From Epiperipatus broadwayi (lineage: Eukaryota > Onychophora > Udeonychophora > Euonychophora > Peripatidae): a stretch of 64,000 nt of DNA. The translations under genes and the position numbers were made by a program. Shown in pieces: positions 34,871 to 47,690 of the stretch (position 1 is its first letter; the number at the start of each line of letters is the position of its first letter). The notes under the pieces were generated by a model. It saw only the letters and a list, made by a program, of their open reading frames with translations, had not been told where the DNA came from and searched no databases. The stretch is from the NCBI GenBank assembly GCA_028023455.1, contig JAQFVV010012673.1, forward strand, positions 1,032,567 to 1,096,566, read 5' to 3'.

Positions 34871-36292
34871 TAGTTATTTAAACTTTTTAAATTAACTTGA
34901 TTGTTCAAGTTTATTACAATTTATAGCTTTGAAAATTTGAAAAGCATGTGTTAAGTGAAGACCTAAACCATATTGAAATAGGAAAGTTTGTAATTGTTTA
35001 ATCAAAATAGAAGCTACCCCCCCCACCAGAGTAATTTTCTACACATGGTATACCCTTAAAATAAAAACGTTTTGTATAAATAATTATGGCTGAGTACTAA
35101 GATATTCTTGTCATTATTAATAGATTAAATGGGGATGATTTTGCATATAGAGTCAGACATGATTTTCCAATAAATTTTATTAATATTTTTGAATGTATTT
35201 ATGTTTCTAATCAACAGCAGTTAACAAATCACAATAAAGTTATGTATAACTCTTAAGATGAATTAATTTTTATAGGATTATTGTTTGTTATTAAATAATA
35301 ATAATTACTGTATTAAAAACAAGGTTCTAATATATTTTATATATTGTAACTTTTTGTGAGTAATGTGCATTTCCAAAATGGGTTTTTTAAAATCAAAATA
35401 TCTTTCATCTCAAGTTTCACCTTCCTCATTGGTCCACCAGTTCTGAAATTCACACACTTGTCTTTTATTAGTATCCTTTTCCCAAATAATTTCAGGCTTT
35501 GGTAAGTCTTCACACTTATGTTGAAAGTCCAATATATTTTTCTACACAATGATAATGCAAGTTAGGAACTTGGATATCCATACAATTTTAATATTTATTG
35601 AGTGGTAAACAATCTTTATATTCTTAGAATTTTCTCTTTTTCTATCAGTATATTATTCAGTTCAATATCACAACTAAACGTTATAGAAATTCACACTCAC
35701 TACCTATATACTTTGTGAACAATCACCACTCTTCAGGTAATCTAGAGATATCAAACACCTGAATTTCTATTCCATGTTCATATCTCAATACATTTACTAT
35801 TCTCTTCTCCTATACATATGTATATAAAGGAGGGTCTGAGTTAAAAAGAATATGTCTTATTTAAACAGTTTTAGTAATTTTAGATGTAGCTTTAATATCA
35901 AAAATGTTTTGAAATGCTACAATACATTAAATTATGGAAGTACTATGTATGTGATTAATGCTACCAGTAAAGACAAAATATCACAATATTTTAATATCAC
36001 AAAACAATAAACTAATATGTAATGGAGTAAATAAAAACAGATATGCAATATTATATTATTTAATATTCACATACATATATAGCAATGCCATGAATTATGC
36101 TATATCAAGATACAATGCTTCACATTACCTAATAATTGTAAGCAAACACACTATACAAATAATAAAATTTATTAATTTAATATGTTTTATAATATATTAG
36201 CTACCATTTTTTTATTCAGGTCATTTTACATGATCATGTGCTAAAAAAACTAAACAAGAAAAGTATTAAAATTTGTCAACTTAATAGGTTTT
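34871..36292. other. AT-rich DNA, no gene
   Basis: The small frames at 35,337-35,549 (minus) and 35,958-36,200 (plus) lack recognisable motifs. Confidence 0.4.
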
Positions 36293-36409
36293 CTAATAGC
36301 AGTAGTAAACTTTCCATACTATAGTGCCACCTAGTGCAATTCTTAGTAACCAATGGCTGCAGAAAGGTTTGTGCATAAAATCTCCATCTAGTGCTTATTC
36401 ATCCAATAT

Positions 36410-36448
36410 CCACAGACTAGTTTCTGGCTTGTGGTTTTCATCAGTGAG
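36410..36448 (-). ncRNA. Hammerhead ribozyme motif (C, 36.4 kb, minus)
   Basis: Minus strand: intact CUGAUGA, stem II region AAACCACAAGCCA (family form AGC/GCU), GAA, palindromic helix III ACUAGU, C. Stem I CUCA/UGUG has one mismatch. Confidence 0.72.
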
Positions 36449-36814
36449 AAGCTTTGAATCTGAGAGCACTGCATCTAGATCTAATGATCTAATGCAACCC
36501 TCCAGCAGCTACATTTTACCTGTTTGTTTGACTATAAAATTAGCTTAAAATGAAAACCCATTAATGTTTCCAATTCCAGCTCATTTACCTGTATAATCAT
36601 ATAGATAAATTTGTTATCCATAATTTATCATAGACCACAGTGATCATCATCCACGAGCAGAAATAGTATAAAACCAATAAAACATCACACGATTAACACT
36701 TCATGCTCACAAAAGCTGTTATTAATAGTAACAAACTGTCCATGCAGTAGTGTCATTCAGTGAAAGCTTTAGTGATCAAACTAAACCTAGGTGCAGTACT
36801 CTCAGATACAAACC

Positions 36815-36855
36815 TCTTCACTAATAAAAGGCACAAGCTAGAAACTAATCTGGGA
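36815..36855 (+). ncRNA. Degenerate hammerhead motif (C, 36.8 kb, plus)
   Basis: Core CUAAUAA for CUGAUGA (two changes), GAAA kept, ACUAAU for ACUAGU. Recognised by alignment to the other C copies. Confidence 0.55.
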
Positions 36856-37019
36856 ATATTGAATGAATAGGCACTATATCAGGATTTTATGCACAAACCT
36901 TCCTGCAGCCATTGATTACTAAGACTTGCACTGAGGGACAATAAGATGTGAAGAGTTTGCTTATGCTAATAGCAGCTTGTGTAAGCAAATATCTTGAAGT
37001 ATTAGGCCCTGTAAAGTTT

Positions 37020-37160
37020 AATGCAGAAGGTAGAACATCAGATTTGGAATCGGGGAACCAGAATCAATTCTGATATGCCTAACTCTGGTGCTTAAAATTC
37101 TTATAAACTCCTAAGCAATAAACCTGTAGCCTATTTTTTATGTGTGATCATGTTTATTAA
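37020..37160 (+). mobile_element. SINE-like repeat, family 2
   Basis: GGTAGAACATCAGATTTGGA, then a B-box-like GAATCAATTCTGAT and AACTCTGGTGCTTAAAATTC. The same order recurs at 48,530 and 54,600. tRNA origin is plausible but not shown. Confidence 0.55.
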
Positions 37161-37614
37161 AAAATTTCTTTGGTTTATATTGAAAGTATTTACATTTTAT
37201 TCTTCTTTATGATTCTTTAATGTACAGCATTTGCTACAATAAAATCTTTTCTAAGCATAATACCAGATGCTCATGAAATTTAAAAACATTTGTAAAGTTG
37301 ATATAGACTCAAAAACATCAAGAAATTATATATCACATAGTATTTTGAAAGTGAGACTGGATATTATATTTAATTGAAAAAAAAAGTTATGGCTGTTGAC
37401 CAGAATATATTTCGTTGTGATGAACGAGTGATGTTTTTCTATTCATTTTATTTAAAAAATGAAAAATACAGAACAGTTGGTTTTTTCATATTTTATTTTT
37501 TTGAATGAATGTGAATGAGTAAACACGCATTTATTAAAATATATAAAAATGTGCTTCTTCAATTTATTCTTTAAATTTTGTATATAATATAATCTTAATT
37601 TATAAATGAATACT

Positions 37615-37990
37615 ATATATATTTATATAACGGGATTTGAACTTAGGATTTTCATTCTATATTCATCCTCCACTTCATCTCAAACAGCTGATACACATCA
37701 TTACACACATATGAAAAAAGATAAATAATTCCCAATAAATGTATTTTGTGCAAAACAGCACTCATCAGTTGGGCCAGATCATAATTTCCCACACAAATAT
37801 ACAATCAGTGCTCAGCTTATATTAAAATAATTCCTTAACCCTTGATGAACAGTATTCGATCTTCACCACCCTTCCAACCACTTAACCATTCATTGTTGGA
37901 AGGGTGATAAGATTAAAGCATATCCATTAATGTTTAGAAACTTGCTATCTTAATATAAGCTGAGGTGCTCAGAACAAAATATAATGGATA
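37615..37990. mobile_element. Hammerhead retroelement family E, copy 3, inverted
   Basis: A minus-oriented unit (37,615 to about 37,905) passes, at the palindromic TTGGAAGGGTG junction, into a plus-oriented piece ending in TTAATATAAGCTGAGGTGCT. Ribozyme at 37,731-37,773. Confidence 0.7.
37731..37773 (-). ncRNA. Hammerhead ribozyme motif (E3)
   Basis: Minus strand: stem I CCCAA/UUGGG is perfect and the core is CUGAUGA. Stem II is GUGC/GCAC. GAA is mutated to AAA (G12A), then AUACAUUU helix III with A at the cleavage position. The stem I sequence differs from other E copies (ACCAA/UUGGU) yet still pairs. Confidence 0.65.
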
Positions 37991-40900
37991 TCACAACTCC
38001 ACTACATAATATTATTTTGAACATGTGATGAATATGAAATATTAATAAATCATTAGATAGTTCAAGTGAATGTAGTAAAGATTTGCATAAATCATTTTAA
38101 TATATTTAATTAAAAACCTTAATAATATAAAGTATCGTTAACATTTATAATGCTTTAGCACTAAATTTCTGATATACGGTATATTACAATAAGGAACACA
38201 TGATGTGTTTATTTTATTTCTGTATTTAATAAAAAATTCAAGTAACACATTGTTAATTATAAATACTAGAAATGCGGCCAAAGTAAATGTGATTATTAAT
38301 AGATTTATAGATGTCATCTTTATCAATGACAAAAGTTGCCATCTTTTGATATGTTTATTTTAATGTAAAACAAAAGTTAATTGTAACTTAATTAAATTAT
38401 AGTGACATTTTTTCTTTAGGAAAACAATTTTATTAATTAAATACTTGTCATACATAGCAAGAGAAAAAAATTTGAATAAAATAATTAAACAATAGTATTT
38501 TGCCAGATTAAATTTAAGAGCCCAACTTTAAACAATAGTAATCTATCATAGCAATATTGTAATTATAAAAAATCAGTATTCATCTAAAAATTGAGAGCTA
38601 TATAGTGTCATAATATTAAGATGTTTTCTTTTTTTAATTCAGGAGATCTTAGTAGAGAAGATAAATGAATTGAATATCACAACTTTCCTACTACATCATG
38701 ACTCTGTTCAGAATAATTTTATTGATTCAGGACTCTATTGGTAAATGTGTTAATATTAATGCTGTGATTATAACATTAATTGTGTAGAGATGATGGCTGA
38801 TTTCAAAGTCATGACCCACTGCATGTTTATACATGATTGATGTTAATCTTTTACCAGTTGATATTATAGTGTTCTTTTCACTGACAATATTTGTCAATGT
38901 TTAGTAATTGATTTTTAGTATTTAAATTTTTATTTTATATTAGAATTGGGTCTGGATTGTGAAAAATATAAGATTACAAGTGAATGTTTCTAAATATACA
39001 TAATTAGTACAGTGGCTTCTTTTGTATTCAGTATTTATCTTAATGCCATTGAAAAAAATAAATTAACAAAATCTTGGTTGAATAAACTTTATATACTGCT
39101 TAATGAATTTTTGTTAAGTCATCATAAAGCTATAAAATTCTATTCTAAAATTTAAATTTGCTGTTATTATGATTTTTTAAGTATCATAATCATTTAGAAG
39201 ACTGTTTCCTATCATAGTTTTGAGTTTACAATGACAACAAATATATTTCACTTGTGCTTCTAAAAAAAAAAACATATTCAACTCAAACCAAAGTGTAACT
39301 ATGAATATTTTTTGTTTGAAATAATTGTTGTATAAATATTTTGTAAAAATAATCATAAATATTTTAACCTATATATTGCACTTGAAATGCCCAAATGTGA
39401 AACTATATTACAAATTAATAATTACTTAGTGCTTTCAGGAGCTTCATGTTCCTATAATTAGGAAAATCTTCAAATTTTTTTGCTTATTGCTATTAACAAT
39501 GAATAGGTGTGTACAATTACTTTCTCAACTTCTTTTTACCAATAAATGACCTCGCAGGTATGTTTCTATTTGGATTCCACACATCTGTAGACTTCTACTT
39601 TCATCAGATTTTTTGTACTAATAAATCAATAAAGTTTCTGCTGTCAAAATGAAATTAAACAAACAAAATGAGCTTAAACAAACAAAATAGCACCATAGAT
39701 AAAAATATGAAAGTAAAGAAAAGCATTAAAATTAAACAGTGCTATGTCTAAACTATTGAGTGAATTAAATTGTTGATTAAGCATAATGTTTTTTTAACAT
39801 GTATTTTGTAATGATATAAGAAGTTACGAAGTATTTAAAATGGGTCATTTAATTTTTATAAACCCATTATAAACAAGTGTTAAGAAAAGGTAAAGTAATT
39901 TAAAATTTATATTACACTAAGCATGCTTTTTACATATTGTTGCCAGATCATAATTCTATCTTATTTTGCAATTTAAAAAATGCATTCTTAAATAAGTGTA
40001 CTTTATTATGTAAATTAGACATTTAAATATTGCATATTTTTAACAATAGAGCACAATTATTTTTTATTAATTGTAAATGAATCTTTTTCAATTGCCCGTT
40101 TCATTGCATTTTCAATTTTTATCATCACTTTCAGTGCAAATCATCTTCATATTAGTAGGGTTAAAAGCATGATTCATTGTGTGCTCATGTCATTTATCAA
40201 AATATTTTTCAAGCATTATTGTAAATTATTTGTCTTTAGCATATAAATATTGTTTTTAATAACTATAACAAGTGTTTTGTAAATCCAGCTACTAATATTT
40301 CTGTTTTTCATTATGATGTTTTATAGGGCCAGAAGTCAAGAAATTGAATTTGTGTTTTTCACCCTCTACTAAAAAAATTTGCAAACCTTTTTTTTTACAG
40401 CTTTAAAATTTATGAATATATATTTTTTAATATTTTAATTTTAAAAAAAATTCAAAAGATGTCAGGATAATCGAAGAAGAAGGTCTTCAACATGACTGAT
40501 GGTAGATACTTATTATATATTTAGCGATCTCAAACTTGCAAGATTATTTTTAAAAAAAAACATTACAGTGATCTAAAACTTGATTTTTTGAAAGTTTATA
40601 ATTATTTTTGAATAGTTATTATGAAATAGTTATTGGAAATCAAAATATATATTATTACATATTTATTTTTTACAGAAAAGTTTTATAATTTCTAAATATA
40701 AAAGAATATATTCTTCTGAATAATGTTACCACAGAGATTATAGTTAAGGGAAATACACCTGTTTAGAAATGTTGTCACTAAATAGTCTGTTATAACATTT
40801 AGTGATATTGTAAAAATTATAAAAAACATTAAAAAATTTTAAAGTATAAATTAATTGATTTACTAGATATTACAAATAATTCACTCAGATTTTTAAAACA

Positions 40901-41552
40901 AACATCAAATAATGAATATTTTGTTCATTTTGCAAATTGAATTCACTCTACCTAAAATTTGATAATGAAAGAATGTTTTGTTTTGATTAAGTCTATTTGT
41001 TAAAATAATTCTGAAAATCAGATGTGATTTTTTTAAAATTTGTTTAATTTCTAAACAAAAATACCTATCAAATGAGGTGAAATTTATTATATTCTGATAA
41101 ATAATAATGGTTTGATATTAAAGTGAAAGCTTAAAGTAAGTGAAAAACAAAAAAAATCTGTCAGAATATGAGGGTTCAAGATTCTGATTAATTAATATTA
41201 AAAAAAATTAGTGTATTTTTAGCATATTCACATTTCCATTATTTGAAAACAAAATGTTTTTTTAGTTTAATTATAAAAAAATGTGAAAATCATATATTAG
41301 CAAACAAATAAATACTGAAAACAAGTATTTTAATTAAGTGTGATCTAAGCAATCATTATGTAAGTGATGACATTAGCCGCTGATTTCATTTTTTCTACAA
41401 TATTTGCAATGTCATCACCTATTGAAAACATTTTTTTTCAACCATTATTTGTTAAATAAATATATGTTTTTCAGACATGATATGTTGGACTATTTCCATC
41501 ATCTATGAGTGAATGTTGAATGTATAGAAAAATTTAAACTTTTCAAATACAA
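37991..41552. other. Long AT-rich stretch, no gene or repeat recognised
   Basis: Homopolymer A and T runs throughout. Longest frame 64 aa with no motif. A TTAAACAAACAAAAT segment is duplicated at 39,656-39,689. Confidence 0.4.
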
Positions 41553-41832
41553 ACAACTTGTTAGTAATGACACACAAATAGATAACACAGGTTAGTAATT
41601 ACACAATGTTTTGAATTGTATTATTTCCACTCTTTGTCAGGTTTTGCTGGTCTATATGCACAGTGATGTGATATTCAAGAATCTAAAGGTGTGAGGTCAA
41701 CCTCTAAGCAAATATTGCCACTGTGCATATAGGCCAGCAACACCTGAAGAAGAGTGGAGAATAATACTACTTGAAACATTGTGTAATTACTAACCTGGGT
41801 TATCTATTTGTGTGTTATTACTAACAAGTTGT
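41553..41832. repeat. 280-bp inverted repeat
   Basis: Arms at about 41,553-41,665 and 41,719-41,832 (ends ACAACTTGTTAGTAATGACA and the reverse complement with a few changes) around a 53-bp spacer. Contains CUGAAGA and GAAAC on the plus strand, but stem I cannot pair, so no ribozyme is called. Confidence 0.8.
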
Positions 41833-42689
41833 TTGTAGAAAAGAAGATATAAATTAATATTAAAGTTTATCGGCTTAATGTTTTCGAGGATCCATGCCTC
41901 ATATTCATAGCCTTCATAAAATGTTTAGTAAAATATATGCAAAGATTCAAATAAGCTAGTATTACGTAGCCCATTTCTTCGAGATTTTGAAACAAGTGTC
42001 TTTCCTATTAATAGCATAGATGTTTCCATTAATGTAAAATGCCTCCTTCTTCTCTACTAACAATTATAAATAAGTGTTTTTTTTGTTACATAATATTCGA
42101 AAAGTAAAACTATATTTATAACAAGTTGGAAAGTTTAAATAAAGTTTAAAATTTTCTATACATTTAACATAGTCCAACATATCACATCTAATAATATACC
42201 ATGATCACTAACCTTCAGACAAATATGTTTTTCAGGTTTGTTTTTAAATGAATTATATTTTTAAACATTTAAATATTTTATATTTTTTATTATATTAGCT
42301 ATGCTTTTATTTAAGCCCTTTGTCACCATAATTAATAAAAAAATTTATATAAACATTAGCTTCAGTCATACTTATTAAAAATATTTATAATTTAAATGTT
42401 GTTTGTTCATTAACTATATTATTTTCAGATTTGTTTTCTAAATAAATTATATTACTTTTATATTTTCCTACATATTTTAAAAATTTTACGGTTAATTTTT
42501 ATTTTTTATGAAAAATTTTTTATTGATTAGTTATTCCATGTTTCATTAGTATGAGTATTGTGGCTCCCCCAATGGAGAAAGATCACACTATATCTGTACA
42601 TAATCATTAATAGTTTTATATAAAGACAATTTTGACAGATACGTGAATGTAAAAAATAAGATTTGACAAGTTAAGCTATAGGAAATAAT
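41833..42689. other. AT-rich DNA, no gene
   Basis: No open frame or known repeat. Confidence 0.4.
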
Positions 42690-43099
42690 TTTGAAATTAG
42701 ATTTTTTTTTACTACATAAAGATACATACAACTGCAGATTATTTTCAAGTGAAGGAAGATTGCAAGAATTGGAAGGAGAATTGTCTCATATTAAATGGAA
42801 CATTATTGGACTTTGTAAAATTAGAAAAAAAGTGAAAAGACAATTGATTTAAAAAGTGGATATATCTTCTACTACAAAGGAATAAATATTAGAAGTACAA
42901 TTGGAATAAGATTTATTATAAATAAAAAGTGAAAAAAGAACATTATGAGATTGATGACATATTGGACAGAGTAGCAAGATTAGTTATTCATCATACTAGC
43001 AGGTAACAAATGCAGATTATTCAGGTATATGCCCCAACAAATTTTCATAGTGATGTAGTAGCAATGGATTTTTGTATGAATGTACAAAAGTCTTTTGAT

Positions 43100-43499
43100 C
43101 AGAATAAACAACATTTTTAAATTGTTATGGGAGACTTTAATGCTAAAATTGGCAAACAATTGAAAGATAAAGTGTTGCAGGTAAATTTGGTTAAGGTAAT
43201 TTGCAGAAAAAGAAATGCTTTATATTATGAATTTTTTTTTTGAGAAAAATGTTAAAAGAAAATGAACATGGAAGCATCTAAATGAAGATAGAGCAAAATT
43301 GGATTATATTTTGACCTACAAAAAATACATATTTCTGGAATGTATTGTCTTTAATAAATTCTACATAGGAAGTGATCATGAATTAGTGAGAAGTAAAATG
43401 CATGTTAAGGCAAAACTAGATAGACAAAAATTGTTAAAAAAACAATATTCACAGTTGATATTCCTAATCTTCAGAAACACTCTAATGAATTTATGTTAG
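43100..43499 (+). pseudogene. RTE apurinic-like endonuclease (APE) part
   Basis: MGDFNAKIG at about 43,127 is the GDFN motif of APE-type endonucleases. Farther on, the frame 43,299-43,499 encodes LDYIL and GSDHELV, the conserved C-terminal SDH catalytic motif. This domain nicks target DNA for target-primed reverse transcription. The two motifs lie in different frames with stops between them, so the domain is broken. Confidence 0.82.
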
Positions 43500-44116
43500 A
43501 AATTGCAACTTATTTTCAAATATTAGAGATTTTGAATATGATTAAGATTTGAATGAAATTAATAGAAAAATAAGTGATATACTCTTAAAAATTGCAACAA
43601 AGATAGCTGGTAGAAAAAAGCAGCAAATGACCAATAAAAATTCTACTGAGACTAAAGAAATTATGAAGAAAGAAACAATATGAAAATATATAAAAATGAT
43701 GCATTAAGAAGGACTGAATGTCTCAAATTTTTTAAAATGGTGTAAAAAAGAGTTGATAATGATATAAAAGTATAATTATGAATTAGCAAGGAAAGCTGTA
43801 GAAGATAATAAAGTTCTCAAGAGTGTAAAATAGCATTTTGGTATTGGTAGGAAACATATCTGCAATAAGAAAAAAGTGGAAATGCTGCTAAAATGAGAGA
43901 TGACTACATGAAATTGGTAGAAGAGTTCTATTAAGAATTATATAGTAATAAAGACCAAGTACCATCTACATTTATTATATCTTCTGAATTGCCCATAATT
44001 TTAAATGAAGAAATGAGATATGCAATTAAGTTTATGAGGAAGAATGGAATGCTCTAGTTAATGATGGAATTATAATTGATATTTTAAAAGAAGCAGATGA
44101 AAAAATAGAACAACTT

Positions 44117-44611
44117 TTGGAAAAGTTGTATACTAAATGTCTAAATGATAAAGATGTACCAGATGATTGTAAGAATGCACTATTAATATTGATATTTAAA
44201 AAGGGTGATAAAGGAGATATTAGAAATGAAAGACATATCTGTCTTTTATCAGTTTTATACAAAAATTTTAATAAGATAATTACATCCCATCTACAGAAAA
44301 CTTTGGATGTCAACGAAACAAAAGAACAAACTAGATTTAAAAGTAGTTATTGCACAATGGATCATATCAAAGTATTGAGAGAAGTTATAGAAAGGATCAA
44401 TGAATATAAGTTGCAATTATGCTTTGGATTTGTAAATTATAAAAAGGCATTTGATTCTATAAGCATTTCTTCAGTGATTAAAGCATTTGATCATCAAGAT
44501 ATCAATCCAGGTTATTGTCATATTCTGAAGAATATTTATAAAAATGCAACAACAACAATCACATTACATAATGATACCAAGAAAGTTAACATCAAAAAGA
44601 CTGTAAGATAG
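44117..44611 (+). pseudogene. RTE reverse transcriptase part
   Basis: A 164-aa frame with LILIFKKGDKGDIRNERHI (the RTE fingers block, usually ending NYRPI) and motif A as GFVNYKKAFDSI at about residues 104-115. The catalytic Asp of motif A (FVD) is Asn here, so the enzyme is dead even before the stop at TVR|stop|G, where motif B (VRQG) should begin. Motif C survives downstream out of frame as FADDVV near 44,730. The minus-strand frame at 44,032-44,313 is a shadow. Confidence 0.87.
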
Positions 44612-45233
44612 GGTGACTCCATATCTACAAAATATTTTACAGCAGTGCTGCAAGAAATATTTTGTTGATTAGTGGGAAGCTAAGGGAATAATAGCAAATG
44701 TAGATTATTTGAGTCATATAGCTTTTGCAGATGATGTAGTTACAAATAATGCTTCAGAGCTTCAGGAAATATTGCAAGAGTTATCAGATAAAGTAAGAAA
44801 GTAGGATTAAAGATAAACATTAAAAAGACTAAAGTAATGTTTAATAGATTTTCTCAAAAATTGAAAAAAAGATTGATAATAGTGAGTTAGAAGAAGTTAA
44901 CAACTATAAATATCTTGGTCAGATTATTATTACAAATGAAAACATAATAATTGAAATTAATCATAGAATTAAACTTGGTCGGAGTGCTTTTGATAGAAAT
45001 AATTTAATATTAAAAGGAAAATGCCTATAGTTTGAAAAGGGTTATTAATAAATGTGTTGAACCAGTTCTTACTTATGAATCTAAGCTTTGGACCCTTAAT
45101 AAAAGAACAATACAGATACTTCAGATCACTCAAAGAAGTACAGAGAGATGCATGTTAGGAGTAACAAAAGGAGATTGAAAATGCAATATATGGGTAAGAG
45201 AAGAAACAGGTGTTACTGACATCATTGAAAGGG

Positions 45234-45373
45234 TCACATGATCACTATCTTATACTTGCACATAATTGTTTATAAACAAAGCATAGGAATTTTATGTACA
45301 AGCCTTCTGGCATTCATTGATTACTCTGATTGGCACAGGGTGGCAATACTGTATGGAGAGTTTTGCTTTGTTT
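45234..45373. mobile_element. Family C fragment nested in the RTE, 13-bp TSD
   Basis: A 140-bp insert between exact copies of ATCATTGAAAGGG (45,221-45,233 and 45,374-45,386). The first 50 bp are minus-oriented family C 5' sequence (TCACATGATCACTATC). The rest is the plus-oriented 3' end (TTTTATGTACAAGCCTTCTG to GGAGAGTTTTGCTTTGTTT). The ribozyme is missing. It marks the family C 3' terminus and shows that C moved after this RTE copy landed. Confidence 0.88.
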
Positions 45374-45640
45374 ATCATTGAAAGGGATAAAAGATTGGAA
45401 TTGTGATGAACATTTGCTAGAAGAGATGATAATAGATGGACAATTGAAATGTTAAACTGGATTACAAACGATTAAAAGACCCAGAAAGAGACCACATGTG
45501 AGCTGGATGGATAAAATTAGAAAGTTTATAAGGGTAATGCGCAAAAGAGGTGTTAGAGATCAAAGAAGATTGATTGAACTTGTAGTAACATTCATCCTGC
45601 AGTGGACTGATAATGATTAATGATGATGATGTTTTTATTT

Positions 45641-46059
45641 TTTTCTTGTTTATATACACATATAAGATAATTGAAATCAATAATCAACAAACAGTCTTCT
45701 ATTTTAAAAATAGCCCATTAATTTCAATATACAGTAAAAATAAAACAGATACTCTTCTTTATAAATCTTGTTTAATATATGAACTATTATAAAATAAATT
45801 ATTATAAAATAAATAAATAATACTCCAATGTAGTGAAAATTTAAGATTGTTTGTTAGAAAAGTTTTACGGTCAGAGTTATTTGTATTTATTATATGTATT
45901 TAGATTATTGTGGATATTTGTATTTATATTTATTGTTTTTTAGGTATATTTTAGTTTGTGCCTTGATAAAGACTATAAAAAAATACAGTCAAAACGTTGG
46001 AGTGTTATTTATTTATTTTATAATATTCATATAATAAAACAAGATGCGTTTTATTTATA
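45641..46059. other. AT-rich DNA, no gene
   Basis: ATTATAAAATAAAT repeats near 45,788; nothing else. Confidence 0.4.
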
Positions 46060-46315
46060 TATATAAGGAATTTGAACTCAGACTTTCAAGAATTCTACAA
46101 CTATCTATATTAACTCATACTGATACACATAACCACATACACATAGGAAAAGATGAATAATCACCAATATATGTATGTCATGCTAAACCAGCACTCATCA
46201 ATTGGTCCAGATTATCATCTCTCTCACACACACACACACATATATATATATTAGTATGGATAGTTGAAGAGTGCTTCTACGTCTGAGTTCAAATCCCCTA
46301 TATTTACAATTAGGT
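46060..46315. mobile_element. Hammerhead retroelement family E, copy 4, inverted
   Basis: Minus-oriented family E (46,067-46,250, AATTTGAACTCAGACTTTC) is followed by a plus-oriented terminal piece (46,255-46,310). The plus piece shows TAGTTGAAGAG (46,261-46,271) and GTTCAAATC (46,287-46,295), which match pol III A- and B-box consensus patterns. The 15-nt gap is much shorter than in a tRNA gene. Ribozyme at 46,163-46,206. Confidence 0.7.
46163..46206 (-). ncRNA. Hammerhead ribozyme motif (E4)
   Basis: Minus strand: stem I ACCAA/UUGGU is perfect, core UUGAUGA (C3U), 5-bp stem II GUGCU/AGCAU (one G-U) with loop GGUUU, GACA for GAAA, helix III AUACAUAU. Structure kept, core damaged. Confidence 0.6.
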
Positions 46316-47574
46316 TTCACGTATGTGAAGAGTGCGTGTATTTTATATATTTATATATATAAGCTATGCTTTTTAGTTGATTTCAAAGAATATAATCTAA
46401 AAAGATATTTGTTAAGACTTAGATGAAAAGTAAGATAATCAAATTGTTTATTATCACAGTTATTTTGTTAAAAGAATTTTTATAATTCATTAAATCTATT
46501 TTCAGGAAAAATGCATATTTATGTAGTTAATCCTAAACTGGTTCTACTTGAAGAAAATCTGATTGCTCTTTTATATTTCAGAAATAATAGTAAGATTATA
46601 TATTTATTTACAGTGTAGTAATAAAAAAAAAGTTTAACCTTTAAGGCTTTTTATTTTTTTCCAGCATCGTTGATCTTTTGAGATTTATATATATATATTT
46701 TAACTTGAATCATTTACTTAAAAACATTTGCAGTACATTTTATACATATACATGTTTTAACCTTTGTATGCTCACGATCTATAAACAACATCTTTTATTT
46801 ATTTAATAAAAAAATGTTTTATAAAACGGAATATTTTTACCTTATTATTATCATTTGTAAATAATTATGGTAACTCAGTCACTAAAATATAATAAATTAA
46901 AACAATACAATTTTAATATATTTTTGATGCTGATTACCCATTGCAAAAGCAGCAATTATATCCATGTTCCCTTTGAAATGAGTGCTAGACACCAACAATC
47001 TTTTAAGATTGTATTTAATATTTTTAATGTTAGTATTGCCTTTAATTTATTACTGTTATTAATTGCAATATTCATTCTTATTTGTTTTTCAGCCAAATAA
47101 TGTAAATAAATTTTATTGATACGATGTAAAGCAATATTGAATATATTGCTGCAGGGCAGATATTAGAATAACAAAAAGGAAATAAATAGCAGCCATATTA
47201 GTTAGATGACAGTTGACACAGCTTTGATTTGAAAAATATGGCTTATCTTTATTTAAATGTTATCAGCTTTCTGGAATATTTTTGTAAGTTTTGTTGTATT
47301 TAAATCTTGATTGGGGTATAAGTGAAAACATATTAACCACTAGCCATGAGGTGAATTTTATAATTTAAAAATTAAGTGAGAAAATCTATTACTTATTTAT
47401 CATTACCAGATCACATGACCAACAAAAACATCACGTGAACAAATCTTACCCACATTGCTATTCATTAGCAAAATTAAAGCTCTTAGATTCTAAGCATAAT
47501 GGTGATAAGAAGAGAATGTAAATTATTACACAATACATGTCATGGTTTAATTTCTGAAAATTTTAAATGCATGC
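46316..47574. other. AT-rich DNA, no gene
   Basis: Includes a 77-aa frame (46,867-47,100) with a hydrophobic end but no homology cue; I treat it as chance. Confidence 0.4.
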
Positions 47575-47690
47575 TTGTGTTGTTAGCCGAGAGGTATCGC
47601 AACCGCCATGCAAGCAAGTAGTTGGTTGCAGACGGTTGTGGGTTCGCGTCCCGGCCAATGCTATGACATATGAAAAAAAAAAAAAAAACT
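47575..47690 (+). mobile_element. tRNA-derived SINE, family 1
   Basis: TTAGCCGAGAGG (A-box match at 47,584-47,594), CGCCATGCAAGC, GGTTGCAGACGG and GGGTTCGCGTCCC (near B-box), then a poly-A tail at 47,673-47,688. The most complete of three copies in the window. The A-tail suggests LINE-dependent mobilisation. Confidence 0.85.

Larger units (their letters stand above)
36303..36965. mobile_element. Hammerhead retroelement family C, inverted pair
   Basis: A minus arm (36,303 to about 36,640) and a plus arm (about 36,785-36,965), each with a ribozyme motif. Between them lies an additional minus-oriented 3'-end piece (36,710-36,780, ACTGTCCATGCAGTAGTGTC), so at least three unit fragments are joined. 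CTAATAGCAG flanks it at 36,293-36,302 and 36,966-36,975. This may be a 10-bp target duplication, but the right copy runs on into GCTTGTGTAAGC, the family 5' sequence, so the boundary is uncertain. Confidence 0.72.
42690..45640 (+). mobile_element. RTE-type LINE, near full coding span, degenerate
   Basis: Endonuclease, reverse transcriptase and 3' end in order. It starts with degenerate APE coding (LQELEGELSHIKWNIIGL at about 42,755) and continues through the endonuclease and RT. It ends with CATTCATCCTGCAGTGGACT and a GATGATGAT tail near 45,630. Many stops and shifts are present. A family C fragment with its own duplication is inserted at 45,234-45,373. The 0.4-1.6 kb copy is similar in the RT half. 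Confidence 0.87.

Noticed and set aside
36293-36975. 10-bp duplication CTAATAGCAG as a firm TSD
   Set aside because: The right copy continues directly into family C 5' sequence, so the match could be internal to the element.
41719-41832. Hammerhead ribozyme
   Set aside because: Core words are present but no stem I partner exists for the sequence after the putative cleavage site.
46867-47100. Small membrane-protein gene
   Set aside because: Hydrophobic C-terminus is expected from AT-rich sequence; no splice context or conservation cue.
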